From NCBI RefSeq assembly GCF_036245865.1, contig NZ_BTTW01000003.1, forward strand, positions 806,001 through 870,000: a stretch of 64,000 bases of DNA, read 5' to 3'. The notes beneath the pieces are model-generated. The model worked only from the letters and a program-made list of their open reading frames with translations, searched no databases and had not been told where the DNA came from. Below, piece by piece: positions 8,651-23,600 of the stretch (position 1 is its first letter; every line of letters starts with the position of its first letter). A program made the translations under genes and the position numbers. The DNA is from Corallococcus caeni. GTDB taxonomy: Bacteria; Myxococcota; Myxococcia; Myxococcales; Myxococcaceae.

Positions 8651-11600
8651 CTGGGCCGCGTCTCGCGCGAACAGCCGCTGCCGCTGTCCTTCGCGCAGCA
8701 GCGGCTGTGGTTCCTGGATCGGCTCGACCCGGCCAGCCCGGCCTACAACCTCTGCGCGGCGGTGCGCCTGGATGGCGTGCTGGACGTGGCCGCGCTGGAG
8801 CGCGCCTTCAGCGAGGTGGTGCGCCGCCATGAGCCCTTGCGCACGACGTTCCACGCGGACGCGGAGGGCCACGCCCGCCAGCACATCCATCCGCCGGCGC
8901 CCCTGCGCCTCGCGCGGGTGGACGTGTCGTCGCTTGCGCCGGAGGTCCGTGCCCCCGAGGTCCAGCGGTTGGCGCGAGAGCTCTCGCGTCGTCCCTTCGA
9001 CCTGTCGACCGGGCCCCTGCTGCATGTCACCCTGGCGCGCCTTTCGGACACCCAGCACGTCCTGGTGCTGTGCATGCACCACATCGTCTCCGACGGCTGG
9101 TCCATGGGCGTCCTGGTGCGCGAGGTGGGCGCCCTGTACGAAGCGTTCCGCCAGGGCCAGCCGTCGCCGCTGCCGGAGCTGGCCGTGCAGTACGTCGACC
9201 ACGCCGCGTGGCAGCGGGATCAGCTCCAGGGCGAGGCCATGGCCCGTCAGCTGGAGTGGTGGCGGGGGCAGCTCTCCGGAGCGCCCCCGCACCTGGACCT
9301 GCCCACGGACGCGCCTCGGCCCCTGGTCCAGCACTTCGACGGCGGCAGCCAGCCGGTCCACCTTCCCCTCGAGGTCTGGGAGCCGCTCAAGGTCTTGGCC
9401 CGGAGCGGGGACGCCACGCCGTTCATGGTGCTCCTGGCGGCCTTCCAGGTGCTGCTGCACCGCTACAGCGGTCAGGACGACCTCTGCGTCGGCTCGCCCA
9501 TCTCCGGCCGCTCGAAGGGGGAGACGGAGGGGCTGATCGGCTTCTTCGTCAATCCGTTGGTGCTGCGCTCCCGGCGCTCCGAGGGACGCACCTTCCGGCA
9601 GCTGCTGGCCCGGGTCCGGGAGACGACGCTGGAGGCCTTTGCCCACCAGGACGTCCCCTTCGAGGCGCTGGTGGACGCGCTGCGTCCGGTGCGTGAACTG
9701 GGGCGCAGCCCGCTCTTCCAGGCCCAGCTCGTGATGCAGCCGGATCCGCTGCCGCGGCTGTCGTTGCCCGGGCTGACGCTGGAGCGCCTGCCGCTGGAGA
9801 ACCCGGCGGCGAAGTTCGACCTCTCGCTGGCGCTCACCGAGACGGCGCACGGCCTGAGCGGCAGCCTGGAGTACGCGACCGCGCTGTTCACGCCCGCCAC
9901 GGCGGCGCGCATGGTGGAGCACCTGCTCACGCTCCTCCAGGCGGCCGTCTCCGCGCCGGACACCCTCGTGGAAGCGCTTCCGCTTGGTGACGCCGCCGAG
10001 CGGCAGCGGCTGCTGAGGGACTGGGCCACCACTGCGTCGCCGTTCGCGCCGCGCGCGTCCGTGCTGTCCCTGTTCGAGGAGCAGGCCACCCTGCGCCCCC
10101 AGGCTCTCGCGGTGACCTGCGAGGAGGAGTCGCTGACGTACGCGCGGCTCGACGCGCGCGCCAACCAGCTCGCGTGGCACCTGCGGTCCCTGGGCGTGGG
10201 AGCCGACTCGTGCGTCGCCCTGTGCCTGGAGCGGTCCGTCGATCTGATCGTCGCGCTGCTCGGCGTCTGGAAGGCCGGCGCGGGCTACGTGCCGGTGGAT
10301 CCGGAGCTGCCCGCCTCCCGGCGGGAGACGATGGTGCGCGCGGTGAACGCCGCCGCGATCATCACCCACGCGCTCCCGGACGGGACCGGTGCGCCCGCCA
10401 TGGCCCCCATCGTGGCGCTGGACACCCAGGCCGCGCTGCTGGCGGGCCTGCCCACGACGCGGCCTGCCTCGGCGCTGGAGTCACAGCACCTCGCGTACGT
10501 GCTCTTCACCTCCGGCTCCACGGGGCATCCCAAGGGCGTCGCCGTCACCCAGGGGCACCTGCTCAACTACGTCCAGGCCGCCACGCAACGGCTGGAGCTG
10601 GAGGCGTGCGCCAGCTTCGCCCTGGTCTCCACGTTCTCCGCCGACCTGGGCAACACGGTGCTCTTCCCCGCCCTGTGCACGGGCGGGCTGCTGCACGTGA
10701 TCACCCGCGAGCGCGCGAGCCAGCCCGCGGACTTCGCCGCATATCTCCAGCGACACCCCGTGGACTGCATGAAGATCGTGCCGTCGCACCTGGCCGCGCT
10801 GATGACCGCGCCGGAGCCCCGGTGGGTCCTGCCGCGCAAGCGGCTGGTGCTGGGAGGCGAAGGAGCGTCGTGGCAGCTGCTGGAGTCCGTGCATGCGCTG
10901 GCGCCGGACTGCGAGGTCTTCAACCACTACGGTCCCACGGAGACGACGGTGGGCGTGCTGGCCGGACGCGTGGGGCTCCCGCCCGAGCAGCCGCTGCCCG
11001 CCAGCGTCCCCCTGGGCCGACCGATGGCGAACACGCGGGTCTACGTGCTGGACGCGGCCCTGGGGCTCGCGCCGCAGGGAGTGCCTGGAGAGCTGTACGT
11101 GGGCGGCGAGCAGGTCACTCGCGGCTACGTCGGACAGCCGGGGCTCACGGCGGAGCGCTACCTTCCGGATCCCTTCAGCCCCGAAGCAGGCGCGCGGATG
11201 TACCGCACGGGCGACCGGGTGCGGTGGCTCGCGGACGGGCAGCTCGCGTTCCTGGGCCGCGTCGACTTCCAGGTGAAGCTGCGCGGCTTCCGCATCGAGC
11301 TGGGCGAAGTGGAGAAGGCGCTGGAGCAGTCCCCAGGAGTGCGGCAGGCGGTGGTGGTGCTGCGCGAGGACTCGCCAGGGGTGAAGCGGCTGGTGGCCTA
11401 CGTCGTCCCGCAGGTGGAGGCCTCCGCGCTGCGCGCGCACCTTCAGGCGAAGCTGCCCGAGTACATGGTGCCCTCCGCCTTCGTCGTGCTGGAGGCCCTG
11501 CCCCTCAACGCCAACGGCAAGCTCGACCGCCACGCCCTGCCGCCGCCCGAGGCCTCCGCCCAGGCCTCCTTCGTCGCGCCGCGCACGCCCGTCGAGTCCC

Positions 11601-14600
11601 AGCTGGCCCAAATCTGGGCCCAGGTGCTGGGCCTGCCCCGCGTCAGCGTCCACGACAACTTCTTCGAGCTGGGTGGCGACTCCATCATCAGCCTCCAGGT
11701 CGTCGCTCGAGCCCGCCTCGTCGGCCTCTCGCTGGCCACCCGCGACCTCTTCCAGCACCAGACGCTGGAGGCCCTCGCCCTCGTCGCCCGCGCTTCTTCC
11801 GACGCCGTCTCTACCGAGCAGGGCCCCGTTACCGGCCCCACGGCGCTGACGCCCATCCAGCACCACCTGCTGCACCACGACGCCGCGCACGCCCACCACT
11901 TCAACCAGGCCCTGCTGCTCGCCAGCCGCCAGCCCTTGCAGCCCGCGCACCTGGAAGCCGCCCTGCGCCGGCTGCTCTCCCACCACGACGCCCTGCGCCT
12001 GCGCTTCTCGCGCGACGCCTCCGACGCCTGGGCCTCGCACAGCGTGCCTCCCGAGGAGGTCGACTTCTTCCTCACCCAGGTGGACCTCTCCTCACTGCCC
12101 GCCTCCGAGCAGCCCCGCGCCCTGGAGGCCGAGGCTTCACGCCTCCAGGCCTCCTTCGTCCTCTCCCAGCCTCCACTGCTGCGCGCCTGCCTCTTCCACC
12201 TGGGTGAGGGTGCTCAGCGCCTGCTGCTGGTGGCGCACCACCTCGTCGTCGACGCCGTCTCCTGGCGCGTCCTCGTCGAGGACTTGGAGGCCTGCTACGC
12301 GGCCCTGCTGGAGGGCCGCACCCCGGCGCTGCCGCCCAAGTCCTCCTCCTTCCAGACGTGGGCGCGTCGCCTGGAGGCCCACGCCGCTTCCGCCGCCTTC
12401 GCTCGCGAAGCCTCTATCTGGCACGAGGCCCTGGGCACCACTCCGGCCCCGCTGCCCACCGACGCCTCCGGCCCCAACACCCACGCCTCCGAGCGCCGCC
12501 ACTCCCTGGCCTTCGACGCACAGGAGACGCGTCTACTGTTGCAGGAGGTCCCCACCGCCTGGCGTGCCTCCATCGACGAGGTGCTACTGACGGCGCTCTA
12601 CCTCGCGCTGCGTGAGTGGACGGGCCAAACCCTCGCCCGCGTCCACCTGGAAGGCCACGGCCGCGAAGCCCTCTTCGCAGACGTGGACCTCTCTCGCACC
12701 GTGGGCTGGTTCACCTCGCTGGTGCCCCTGCAAGTCGAGCTGCCCGCCCAGGGCTCCACGGGGGACGCGCTCCGCACCGTGCGCGACGCGCGCCGCCGCC
12801 TGCCCCACCATGGCATCGGCTTCGGTCTGCTGCGCTGGCTGGCGCCGCACGCCACCGCCACGTCCCTGCGCGACATGCCCCTGCCCGAGGTGACCTTCAA
12901 CTACCTGGGCCAGTTCGACGCGGACCTCGCGTCCAGCCGCTTCTTCTCGCTGACGTCCGAGCCGCTGGGGCCGGTGGCCTCGCCCTCCGGCACGCGGCTG
13001 CGCCAGCTGGAGATCATCGGCTCGGTGATGGGCGGCCGGTTGCAGCTGACCTTCGGATACAGCGCGCACCGTCACCACGAGTCCACCATCGCGACGCTGG
13101 CCTCGCGCTTCCAGCATCACGTGCGCGCCCTCGTCGCCGAGCGCCACTCCGACGACGCCCGCCGCTTCTCTCCCGGTGACTTCCCCCTCGCCCCGCTCTC
13201 CCAGCCGGCGCTGGACACGTTGCTGCGCCAGGCGCCGGGCCGCGTCGAGGACGTCTACCCGCTGTCGCCCACCCAGCAGGGCATGCTCTTCCATGCGCTG
13301 GTGTCTCCCGGGTCGGACGTCTACCTGCTGCAGAACTCCTGGGCGGTCCACTCCGCGCTCGATCTGGAAGCCCTGTCGCGCGCGTGGCACGCGACCCTCC
13401 AGCGGCACCCCGCGCTGCGCGCCTCCTTCCACTGGAAGCAGCTGGATGCCCCGATGCAGCTCGTCCACGCCCAGGTGCCCAACACCTTCGAGGCGTTGGA
13501 CTGGCGCGCGGCCTCCCCGGCGGAACAGGAAGCACGCCTGGCGCAGGTCATCTCCGACGAGCGGCGCGCGGGCTTCGACTTCACGCGCGCTCCGCTCCTC
13601 CGCCTGCGGGCCTTCCGCCTCCAGGACGCCGTCTGGCGCCTGCTCTTCAGCCATCACCACCTGATGATGGACGGCTGGAGCCTGGGCCTGGTGCTGCGAG
13701 AGGTGTTCGCGCTCTACGACGTCTTCCGCTCGGGCCAGGCCCCCGCGCTGCCCACGCCGCCCCCCTTCCGCGACTACCTGGGCTGGCTGCGGCAGCGCGA
13801 CACGTCCGGCGACGAGTCCTTCTGGCGCGGCTATCTGGCAGGCTTCCGCGTCCCCACGCCGCTGCCGGGTGACACTCACACCGGGCCCGCGCCAGGCGCG
13901 CACGCCAGCCACCCGCTCCTGGAGAAGCACCTCACGCCCGAAGCCAGCGCCACCCTCCAGGGCTTCGCGCGCCAGCACCAGCTCACCCTCAACACCGTGG
14001 CCCTGGCGACCTGGGCCCTGGTGCTCGCGAGCTACAGCGGCGAGGAGGACGTCGTCTTCGGCACCACCCTCTCCGGCCGCCCGCCAGAGCTGGCCGGCTC
14101 CGAGGCCATGGTGGGCATGTTCATCAACACGCTGCCCTTGCGCGTGCGCCTGCCCGCCCCGGGCGCGGCGCTGCTGCCCTGGCTGAAGGCCCTTCAGGAG
14201 CAGGTGGCGGAGGCGCGCCAGTACGAGTTCTCCCCCCTCGTCCAGGTCCAGGCCTGGAGCGACCTGCCGCGCGGCACCCCGCTCTTCGACTCGCTGCTCG
14301 TCGTGGAGAACTACCCCATCGACGAATCGCTGCGGCAGCGCTCCCTCAGCCTGGACGTGCGCGACCACCACTCCGTCGAGCGCTCCAACTACCCGCTGGG
14401 CCTGGGCATCATCCCAGGGGCCCAGGTGCGGCTGCTGCTGTTCCACGACGCGCCCCGCTTCCCGCACGAGGCCATGGTGCGGCTGCTCGAACACTGGCGA
14501 ATCCTGCTGGAGGCGGTGGCGTCGCGGCCCCAGGGCCGCCTGGGCGACCTGTCGCTGCTGTCCGACGCCGAGCGCCGCCAGGTCCTGGTGGAATGGAACC

Positions 14601-17600
14601 CCGCTGCGCCCACGGACGGGGCCTCATCCCCGGTCCACCGCCTCTTCGAGGCCCGCGTGGCCCGCGCGCCGGACGCTCCCGCGCTGGAGCACGGTGAAGA
14701 GCGGCTGACGTACGCGGAGCTCAACGCCCGCGCCAACCAGCTCGCGCGCCACCTGCGCCGGCTGGGCGTGGGCCCGGAGCTGCGCGTCGCCCTGTTCCTG
14801 GAGCGCTCCGTCGACCTCGTCGTCGCCATGCTGGCCACCCTCAAGGCGGGCGGCGCGTGGCTCGCGCTGGATCCGGCGCTGCCCTCCGAACGCCTGACCT
14901 TCATCGCCGAGGACGCGAGCGCCCCGGTCCTCGTCACCCACTCGGCGCTGGAGCACCTCATCGACCGGCGCGGCTACGTGCTGCAGGTGGATGAGCATGC
15001 GGACCGCATCGAGCGCGAGGCCGAAGGCAACCTGGACGACGCGTGGGAGGACGCCTCCCGGCTGGCCTACGTCATCTACACGTCGGGCTCCACCGGCCGT
15101 CCCAAGGGCACGCTGCTGACCCACGGCGGCCTGTGCAACACCGCCGTCGGCGCGGGCCGGGCGCATGGCTACCGCGAGGACAGCCGGGTGTTGCAGTTCG
15201 CCAACGCCAGCTTCGATGCCTCCGTCTGCGAGGTCTTCGCCACGCTGCTGTCCGGGGCCTGTCTGGTGCTGGCGAACGCGGACGACCTGCTGCCCGTGGA
15301 GCCGCTGCGCACGCTGCTGGTGGACCGCGCCATCTCCGCGGTGACGCTCACGCCCACGGTGCTCGCGCAGTTGGAGCCCCGCGACCTGCCCGGGCTCCAG
15401 ACCGTCATTTCCGCGGGCGAGGCGCTGTCTCCGGAGGTGGCGCGACGCTGGAGCGAAGGCCGCACGCTGCTCAACGCCTACGGCCCCACCGAGGCCACCA
15501 TCTGCGCCACCATCAGCGGCCCCGTGCAGCCGGAGCGCCCGAGCATCGGCCGTCCCCTGCCGGGCGCGCAGGTGTACGTGCTGGACGCGCGCCTGGCGCC
15601 GGTGGCCCCCGGCATGGCGGGGGAGCTGTACGTGGGCGGCCTGGGCGTCGCCCGCGGCTACCTGGGCCGGCCGGACCTCACCGCCGAGCGCTTCGTCCCG
15701 AACCCCTTCGAGTCCCATGCCGGAGCGCGGCTGTACCGCACCGGCGACCGGGCGCGGTGGCGCGCGGACGGCGAGCTGGAGTACCTGGGCCGCGTCGACT
15801 TCCAGGTGAAGCTGCGCGGCTTCCGCATCGAGCTGGGCGAGGTGGAGTCCGCGCTGCGCGCCGCGCCGGGCGTGCGGGACGCGGTGGTGGTGCCGCGCGA
15901 GGACACGCCGGGGGACAAGCGGCTGGTGGCCTACGTCGTTGCCACGCCGGAGTCGCGCGTGGAGCCCCGCGCGTTGCGCGACCTGCTGGCGTCGCGGCTG
16001 CCGGACTACATGGTGCCCGCGGCCTACGTCGCGCTGGACGCCCTGCCCCTGTCCACCAGCGGCAAGGTGGACCGTGCGGCCCTGCCCGTACCGGACGGCA
16101 CGGGGGCCGCGACGGCCGAGTACCTGGCGCCGCGCACCGCGATCCAGCAGGGCGTGGCCGCCATCTGGCGCGAGGTGCTGGGCGTGGAGCAGGTGGGGCT
16201 CCAGGACGAGTTCATGGCGCTGGGGGGCCACTCGCTGCTGGCCACCCAGGTCATCTCCCGCGTCCGCGCCGCGTTCGGCGTCGAGCTGCCGCTGCGCGCC
16301 CTCTTCGAGAGCGCCTCCCTGGAGGAGCTGTCCCAGCGCGTGGAAGCGGCCACGCGCGACGTGACCCTCTTGAAGCTGCCGCCCCTGCGACGCGCGCCGA
16401 GGGATCAGCCGCTGCCGCTGTCCTTCTCCCAGCAGCGGCTGTGGTTCCTGGAGCAGTTGGAGCCGGGGCTCGCCACGTACCACATGCCCGCGGCCATCCG
16501 CGTGACGGGGCCGCTGGACACGGACGCCTTCGAGCGAGGGCTCGCGGAGATCATCCGCCGCCACGACGTGCTGCGCACCACCCTGCACGCCGCGGGTGGC
16601 GAGGCCTTCCAGGTCGTCTCCGACCGGACGGACTGGCGCCTGCCGCGCGTGGACCTGTCCGGGCTCGCCGGGGAGCAGCGCGAGGCGGAGGTCCGACGCA
16701 TGGCGCTGGCGGAGGCGACGAAGCCCTTCGACCTGACCCGGGGCCCGCTCTTGCGGCTGAGCCTGCTCAAGCTGGCGGAGGGGGAGCACCAGTTGGTCGT
16801 GGTGATGCACCACATCATCGCGGACGGCTGGTCCATCACCGTGCTCATCCAGGAGCTGAGCGCGCTGTACGCCACCTTCGTCCAGGGCCAGCCCTCGCCC
16901 CTGCCGGAGCTGGCGGTGCAGTACGCCGACTACGCGGTGTGGCAGCGCGAGTGGCTGCGCGAGGAGGAGCTGGAGCGCCAGCTGTCCTACTGGCGCCAGC
17001 AGCTCGCGGGCGCGCCGCCCGTGCTGGAGTTGGCCACCGACCGGCCGCGTCCCTCCGTGCAGACGTTCCGCGGCGCGGCGTTCCCCGTGCACATCCCCCG
17101 GGAGCTGACGGCGGCCCTGAAGGCCCTGGCCCAGCGCGAAGGCCTCACGCCGTTCATGCTGGTGCTCGCCACGTTCCAGGTGCTGCTGTCGCGGTACTCG
17201 GGCCAGCAGGACATCAGCGTCGGTTCGCCCACGGCCGGCCGCCGCCTGGCGGAGCTGGAGCCGCTGGTCGGCTTCTTCGTCAACAACCTGGTCCTGCGCA
17301 CCCGGCTGGACGGGGATCCGTCCTTCCGTGAAGTGCTCCGCCGGGTCTGGGAGACGACGCTGGGGGCCTACGCCCACCAGGACATCCCCTTCGAGAAGCT
17401 GGTGGAGGAGCTGCAGCCCCGCCGCGACCTGCGCCACAGCCCGCTCTTCCAGGTGTGGTTCGTCCTGGACAAGCCCCGGCTGGCGGACTTCACCACCGGC
17501 GGCCTGACGCTGAGCACCGTGGAGACCGACGCCGGCGTGTCGCGCTTCGACCTGGCCCTCTTCCTCTCGGACGCGGAGGACGGGCTGACCGGAACGCTCG

Positions 17601-20600
17601 ACTACAACACCGACCTGTTCGACGCCTCCACCATGGCTCGCATGGCGGAGCACCTGCGGGTGCTGATGGAGGGGATCGTCCGCGCGCCGGACACGCGGCT
17701 GTCCCAGCTCCCGCTGCTGCCGGAGCACGAGCGCCAGCGACTGTGGACGAACGCGCGTCCCGCCGCACGCACGCTGCCGGAAGTTCCCCTCGTCCATCGC
17801 CTCTTCGAGGCCCAGGTGGCGCGCACCCCGGAGGCCGTGGCGCTGCAACACGGCACGGACGCGCTCACCTACGGCGAGTTGAACGCCCGCGCCAACCAGC
17901 TCGCGCGCCACCTGCGCCGCGTGGGCGTGGGACCGGAGCTCCTCGTCGCCGTCTGCCTGGAGGAGCCACGCGAGTTCATCATCGCGGTGCTCGCCGTCCT
18001 CAAGGCGGGAGGCGCGTGGCTGCCTCTGGATCCGACGCTGCCCTCCGAGCGCCTGGCCTTCATCACCTCGGATGCGTGGGCTCCGGTCCTCGTCACCGAC
18101 TCGTCGCTGGAATACCTGATCGACCGGCGCGGCTACGTGTTGCTGGTGGACGAGCACGCGGACCGCATCGAACGCGAGGCGGAGGCCAACCTGGAGGGGA
18201 CCTCGGATCCGTCCCACCTCGCCTATGTCATCTACACGTCGGGCTCCACCGGCCGCCCCAAGGGCACGCTGCTGACCCACGGCGGCCTGTGCAACACGGC
18301 GCTGCAGACGCGCGATTTCATGGACCTGGGGCCGGAGCGCCGGCTGCTCCAGTTCTTCTCAACGTCGTTCGATGCCTCCGTGTCGGAGATCTTCCCCGCG
18401 CTGCTGTCGGGCGCGACGCTGGTGCTGGCCTCGCGCGAGGAGAAGATGCCGGGCGCGCCCCTCATGGAGCTGGTGCGCCAGCAGGCCGTCACCACGCTGA
18501 AGGTCACGCCCACGGTGCTCGCGCAGCTGGATCCGGAACGGCTGTCGAGCGTGCGCACGCTCGTCGTCGCGGGAGAGGCGTGCACACCGGAGCTGGTGGA
18601 GCGCTTCGCCCCGGGCCGCCGCTTCGTGAACGCCTACGGCCCCACCGAGGCCACCGTCTGCGCCACCGTGAACACGGCGGTGCGGGCGCAACCCCTCACC
18701 CTGGGCCGACCCTTCCACAACGTGGAGGCGTACGTGCTGGACGGCCGGGGCGGGCTGGTGCCCGTCGGCGTTCCCGGCGAGCTGTACCTGGGCGGCGTGG
18801 GCCTCGCGCGCGGCTACCTGGGCCGTCCGGAGCTCACCGCCGAGCGCTTCGTCCCGCACCCCTTCGCCACGGATCCGGGAGCGCGGCTCTATCGCACGGG
18901 CGACCGAGCGCGGTGGCTGCCCGACGGCGAGCTGGAGTCCCTGGGCCGCGTCGACTTCCAGGTGAAGCTGCGCGGCTTCCGCATCGAGCTGGGCGAAGTG
19001 GAGTCCGTCCTCTCCCAGTCGCGATCCGTGCGTGACGCAGTGGTGGTGCTGCGCGAGGACTCGCCAGGAGTGAAGCGGCTGGTGGCCTACGTCGTCCCGC
19101 ACGAAGGCCAGGAGGTGGAGGTCTCCGCCCTGCGCGCGCACCTTCAGGCGAAGCTGCCCGAGTACATGGTGCCCTCCGCCTTCGTCGTGCTGGAGGCCCT
19201 GCCCTTCAACGCCAACGGCAAGCTCGACCGCCGCGCCCTGCCGCCTCCCGAGGCCTCCGCCTCCGCCCAGACCTCCTTCGTCGCGCCGCGCACGCCCGTC
19301 GAATCCCAGCTGGCCCACATCTGGGCCCAGGTGCTGGGCCTGCCCCGCGTCGGCGTCCACGACAACTTCTTCGAGCTGGGCGGCGACTCCATCATCAGCC
19401 TCCAGGTCGTCGCCCGCGCTCGCCTCGTCGGCCTCTCGCTGGCCACCCGCGAGCTCTTCCAGCACCAGACGCTCGAAGCCCTCGCCCTCGTCGCCCGCGC
19501 CTCTTCCGACGCCGTCTCCACCGAGCAAGGCCCCGTCACCGGCCCCACGGCGCTGACGCCCATCCAGCACCACCTGCTGCACCACGACGCCGCGCACGCG
19601 CACCACTTCAACCAGGCGCTGCTGCTCGCCAGCCGTCAGCCCTTGCAGCCAGCGCACCTGGAAGCCGCCCTGCGCCGGCTGCTCTCCCACCACGACGCCC
19701 TGCGCCTGCGCTTCTCGGCCGACCCCTCTGGCGCCTGGGCCTCGCACGGTGTGCCTCCCGAGGAGGTCGACTTCTTCCTCACCCAGGTGGACCTCTCTTC
19801 GCTGCCCGCCTCCGAGCAGGCCCGCGCCCTGGAGGCCGAGGCTTCGCGTCTCCAGGCCTCCTTCGTCCTCTCCCAGCCGCCCCTGCTGCGCGCCTGCCTC
19901 TTCCACCTGGGCCAGGGCGCTCAGCGCCTGTTGCTGGTGGCCCACCACCTCGTCGTCGACGCCGTCTCCTGGCGCGTCCTCATCGAGGATTTGGAGGCCT
20001 GCTACGCCGCCCTGCTGGAGGGCCGCACTCCGCAACTGCCGCCCAAGTCCTCCTCCTTCCAGACGTGGGCGCGCCGCCTGGAGGCTCACGCCGCCTCTCA
20101 GGCCTTCGCTCGCGAAGCCTCCCTCTGGCACGAGGCCCTGGGCACCGCTCCGGCCCCGCTGCCCACCGATGCCTCCGGCCCCAATACACACGCCTCCGAG
20201 CGCCGCCTTGCCCTGGCCTTCGACGCACAGGAGACGCGCCTGCTGTTGCAGGAAGTCCCCACCGCCTGGCGTGCCTCCATCGACGAGGTGCTGCTGACGG
20301 CGCTCTACCTCGCGCTGCGCGAGTGGACGGGCCAGGCCCTCGCCCGCGTCCACCTGGAAGGCCACGGCCGCGAAGCCCTCTTCGCCGACGTGGACGTCTC
20401 CCGCACCGTGGGCTGGTTCACCTCGCTGGTGCCCCTGCAAGTCGAGCTGCCCGCCCATGGCTCCGCAGGCGACGCGCTTCGCACCGTGCGCGACGCGCGC
20501 CGCCGCATGCCCCACCATGGCATCGGCTTCGGCCTGCTGCGCTGGCTGGCACCGCACGACACCGCCGCGTCACTGCGAGACACGCCCGTGCCCGAGGTGG

Positions 20601-23600
20601 CTTTCAACTACCTGGGCCAGCTGGATGCCTCCGTCACGGCCAGCCGCTTCTTCTCGCTGGCTTCGGAAGCCATCGGACCCAACCTCGCTCCTGGTGGCAC
20701 TCGCCTGCACGCACTGGAGCTCAACGGCTCGGTGATGGGCGGCCGGTTGCAGCTGACCTTCAGCTACAGCGCGCACCGTCACGACGAGTCCACCATCGCG
20801 ACGCTGGCCTCGCGCTTCCAGCACCACCTGCGTGCCCTCGTCGATCAGCGCCACTCCAGCGACGCCCGCCGCTTCTCCCCCGGTGACTTCCCCCTCGCCT
20901 CGCTCTCCCAGCCGGCCCTGGACGCCCTGCTTCGTCGCACCGGCCCGGACATCGAGGACGTCTACCCGTTGTCGCCCACCCAGCAGGGCATGCTCTTCCA
21001 CGCGCGGCTGTCGCCCGACTCCGCCGTGTACTTCGAGCAGCTGTCCTGGACCGTCGCCTCGCCCCTGGATCTGACGGCCTTCCTGGAGGCGTGGCGCGCC
21101 TGCATCCGGCTGCACCCCATCCTCCGCTCGTCGTTCCACTGGGAGGGTCTGGAGTCCCCTCTCCAGGTCGTCCACGCCGACGTAGCGCTTCCTTTCGAGG
21201 AGCTGGACTGGCGCGGCCTCTCCACCGCCGAGCAGCAGGCCCGCTTCGAACAGCTCCTCCGCGAGGACAAGCGCCGAGGCCTGGACCTGCGCCGCGCGCC
21301 GCTCATCCGCCTCACCGCCGTCCAACTGGGCGAGGCGTCCGTCCGCTTCCTCTGGAGCCACCACCACTTGCTGGTGGACGGCTGGAGCCTGGGACTGTTG
21401 ATCAAGGAGGTCTTCTCCCTCTACGACCTGCTCCGCTCCGGCGCGAAGCCGGAGCACGCCTCGCGTCCCGCCTTCCGCGAGTACATCGCCTGGCTCTCCC
21501 AGCGCGACGACTCCACGGACGAAGCCTGGTGGCGCACGTACCTGAAGGGTTTCACGTCGCCCACGCCCCTGCCCCTGGACACGCGGGCCTCCCGCCCCCA
21601 GGCAACAGCTCGCCAGCACACCTGGGAGCAGTCCCTGCCCGCGGAGGTCTCCACCTCGCTTCAGTCATTCGCGCGTGAGCACCAGCTCACCCTGCCCACG
21701 CTCGCCTTCGCGGCGTGGGCGCTCGTGCTCGCGCGCGCCAGCGGCTCGCGCGACGTCGTCTTCGGCAACACCGTCGCGGGCCGGCCTCCGGAGCTGCCCG
21801 GCGCCGAATCCATGGTGGGCGTCTTCATCAACACGTTGCCGGTCCGCGTGCGGCTGCCGTCCTCCACCTCGCAGGTGCTGCCCTGGCTCCGGGAGCTCCA
21901 GGCGCAGCACCTGGACCTGCGCCAGCACGAACACGCCGCCCTCGTCCAGGTGCAGACCTGGAGCGACGTCCCCCGGGGCACCCCGCTCTTCGAGTCCCTG
22001 CTCGTCTTCGAGAACTACCCCCTGGACGCCTCGCTGCTGGGGCCGGACGCCTCGGTGGTCCTGCGCGACATCCACGCCGTGGAGGCCACCCACTATCCGC
22101 TCACGCTGTCCGTCATGCCCGGAGGCTCCACGCGCCTGCGGGCCGTCTACGACGCGGCCCGCTTCGAGGACGCGGACCTCCAGCGGCTCATGTCCCACTG
22201 GAGCCAGGCGCTGGTTTCGTTGACCACCCACGCGCGGCTGGACGAGGTGTCGCTCCTGTCTGAGCAGGAGCGCCGGCAGGTGCTCGTGGACTTCAACGCG
22301 GACACGGCGGAGCGCGCCCCCGAGGCCTGCATCCACCACCTGTTCGAACAGCAGGCCCTGCTGCGCCCGGACGCCATCGCCGTCGAGTTCGGTGAGCAGC
22401 GGCTCACCTACCGCGAGCTCGACGCGCGCGCCAACCAGCTCGCGTGGGTGCTTCGCGCCCAGGGCGTGGGGCCTGACTCGCTCGTGGCCCTGTGTCTGGA
22501 GCGGTCGGTGGAGCTGATCCTCTCGCTGCTCGCCATCCTCAAGGCCGGTGGCGCGTACCTGCCGCTGGACGCCGCCTACCCGGCCCAGCGCCTGGCCCTC
22601 ATGCTGGAAGACGCTCCGCCCAGGCTGCTGATCAGCTCGCGGGCGCTGCGCTCACGGCTCTCCGTGCCCGCGGAGCTGCCCAGCCTGCTCATCGAGGACC
22701 TGCGCCTGGAGGAGCAGCCCACCACGCCGCCGCGCGTGCCGCTCTCTCCGCGCAACCTCGCCTACGTCGACTTCACCTCCGGATCCACCGGCCGTCCCAA
22801 GGGCGTCGCCGTCGAACACGGCTCCGTGCCGCGCCTCTTCCACGGCAGCGCCTGCGCGAACTTCGGCCCGGAGGAGAGCTTCCTGCTCATCGCCCCCATC
22901 TCGTTCGACGCCTCCACGCTGGAGGTCTGGGGCCCGCTGCTCCACGGCGGACGCCTGGTCGTCTTCCCGCCGCGATCGCCGGGCGACCTGCGGCTGCTGC
23001 GCACGGTGCTGGAGCAGCACCGCGTCACCACGCTCCACCTCACCGCGGGCCTCTTCACCCAGGTGGTGGACCTGGAGCCGGACGCACTGCGCGGCGTGCG
23101 CCAGCTGCTCACGGGCGGCGACGTCGTGTCCGCGCCGCACGTCGAGCGCGTGCTGCGCACCCTGGGTCTCCCGGTCACCGCCTGCTACGGCCCCACCGAA
23201 GGCACCCTCTTCACCTCGTGCCACCGCATGACCCGCCCCGAGGACGTGGGCGGCGCCGTTCCCATCGGCCGCCCCATCCACGCCACCCAGGTGTACCTGC
23301 TGGACGACGCCCTCCGGCCCGTTCCGGTGGGCATGCCCGGGGAGCTCTTCATTGGCGGGGACGGACTCGCCCGGGGCTACCTGTCCCGGCCGGACCTCAC
23401 CGCGGAGCGGTTCCTGCCCCACCCGTTCGCCACCCGGCCCGGCCAGCGCGTCTACCGCACGGGCGACCTGGCCCGGTGGACGGAGGCCGGCGTGCTCGAG
23501 TTCCTCGGCCGCGCCGACACCCAGGTGAAGGTGCGGGGCTACCGCATCGAGCTGCCGGAGGTGGAGAGCGCCCTGCTCGCGCACCCGCAGGTGCGCCAGG

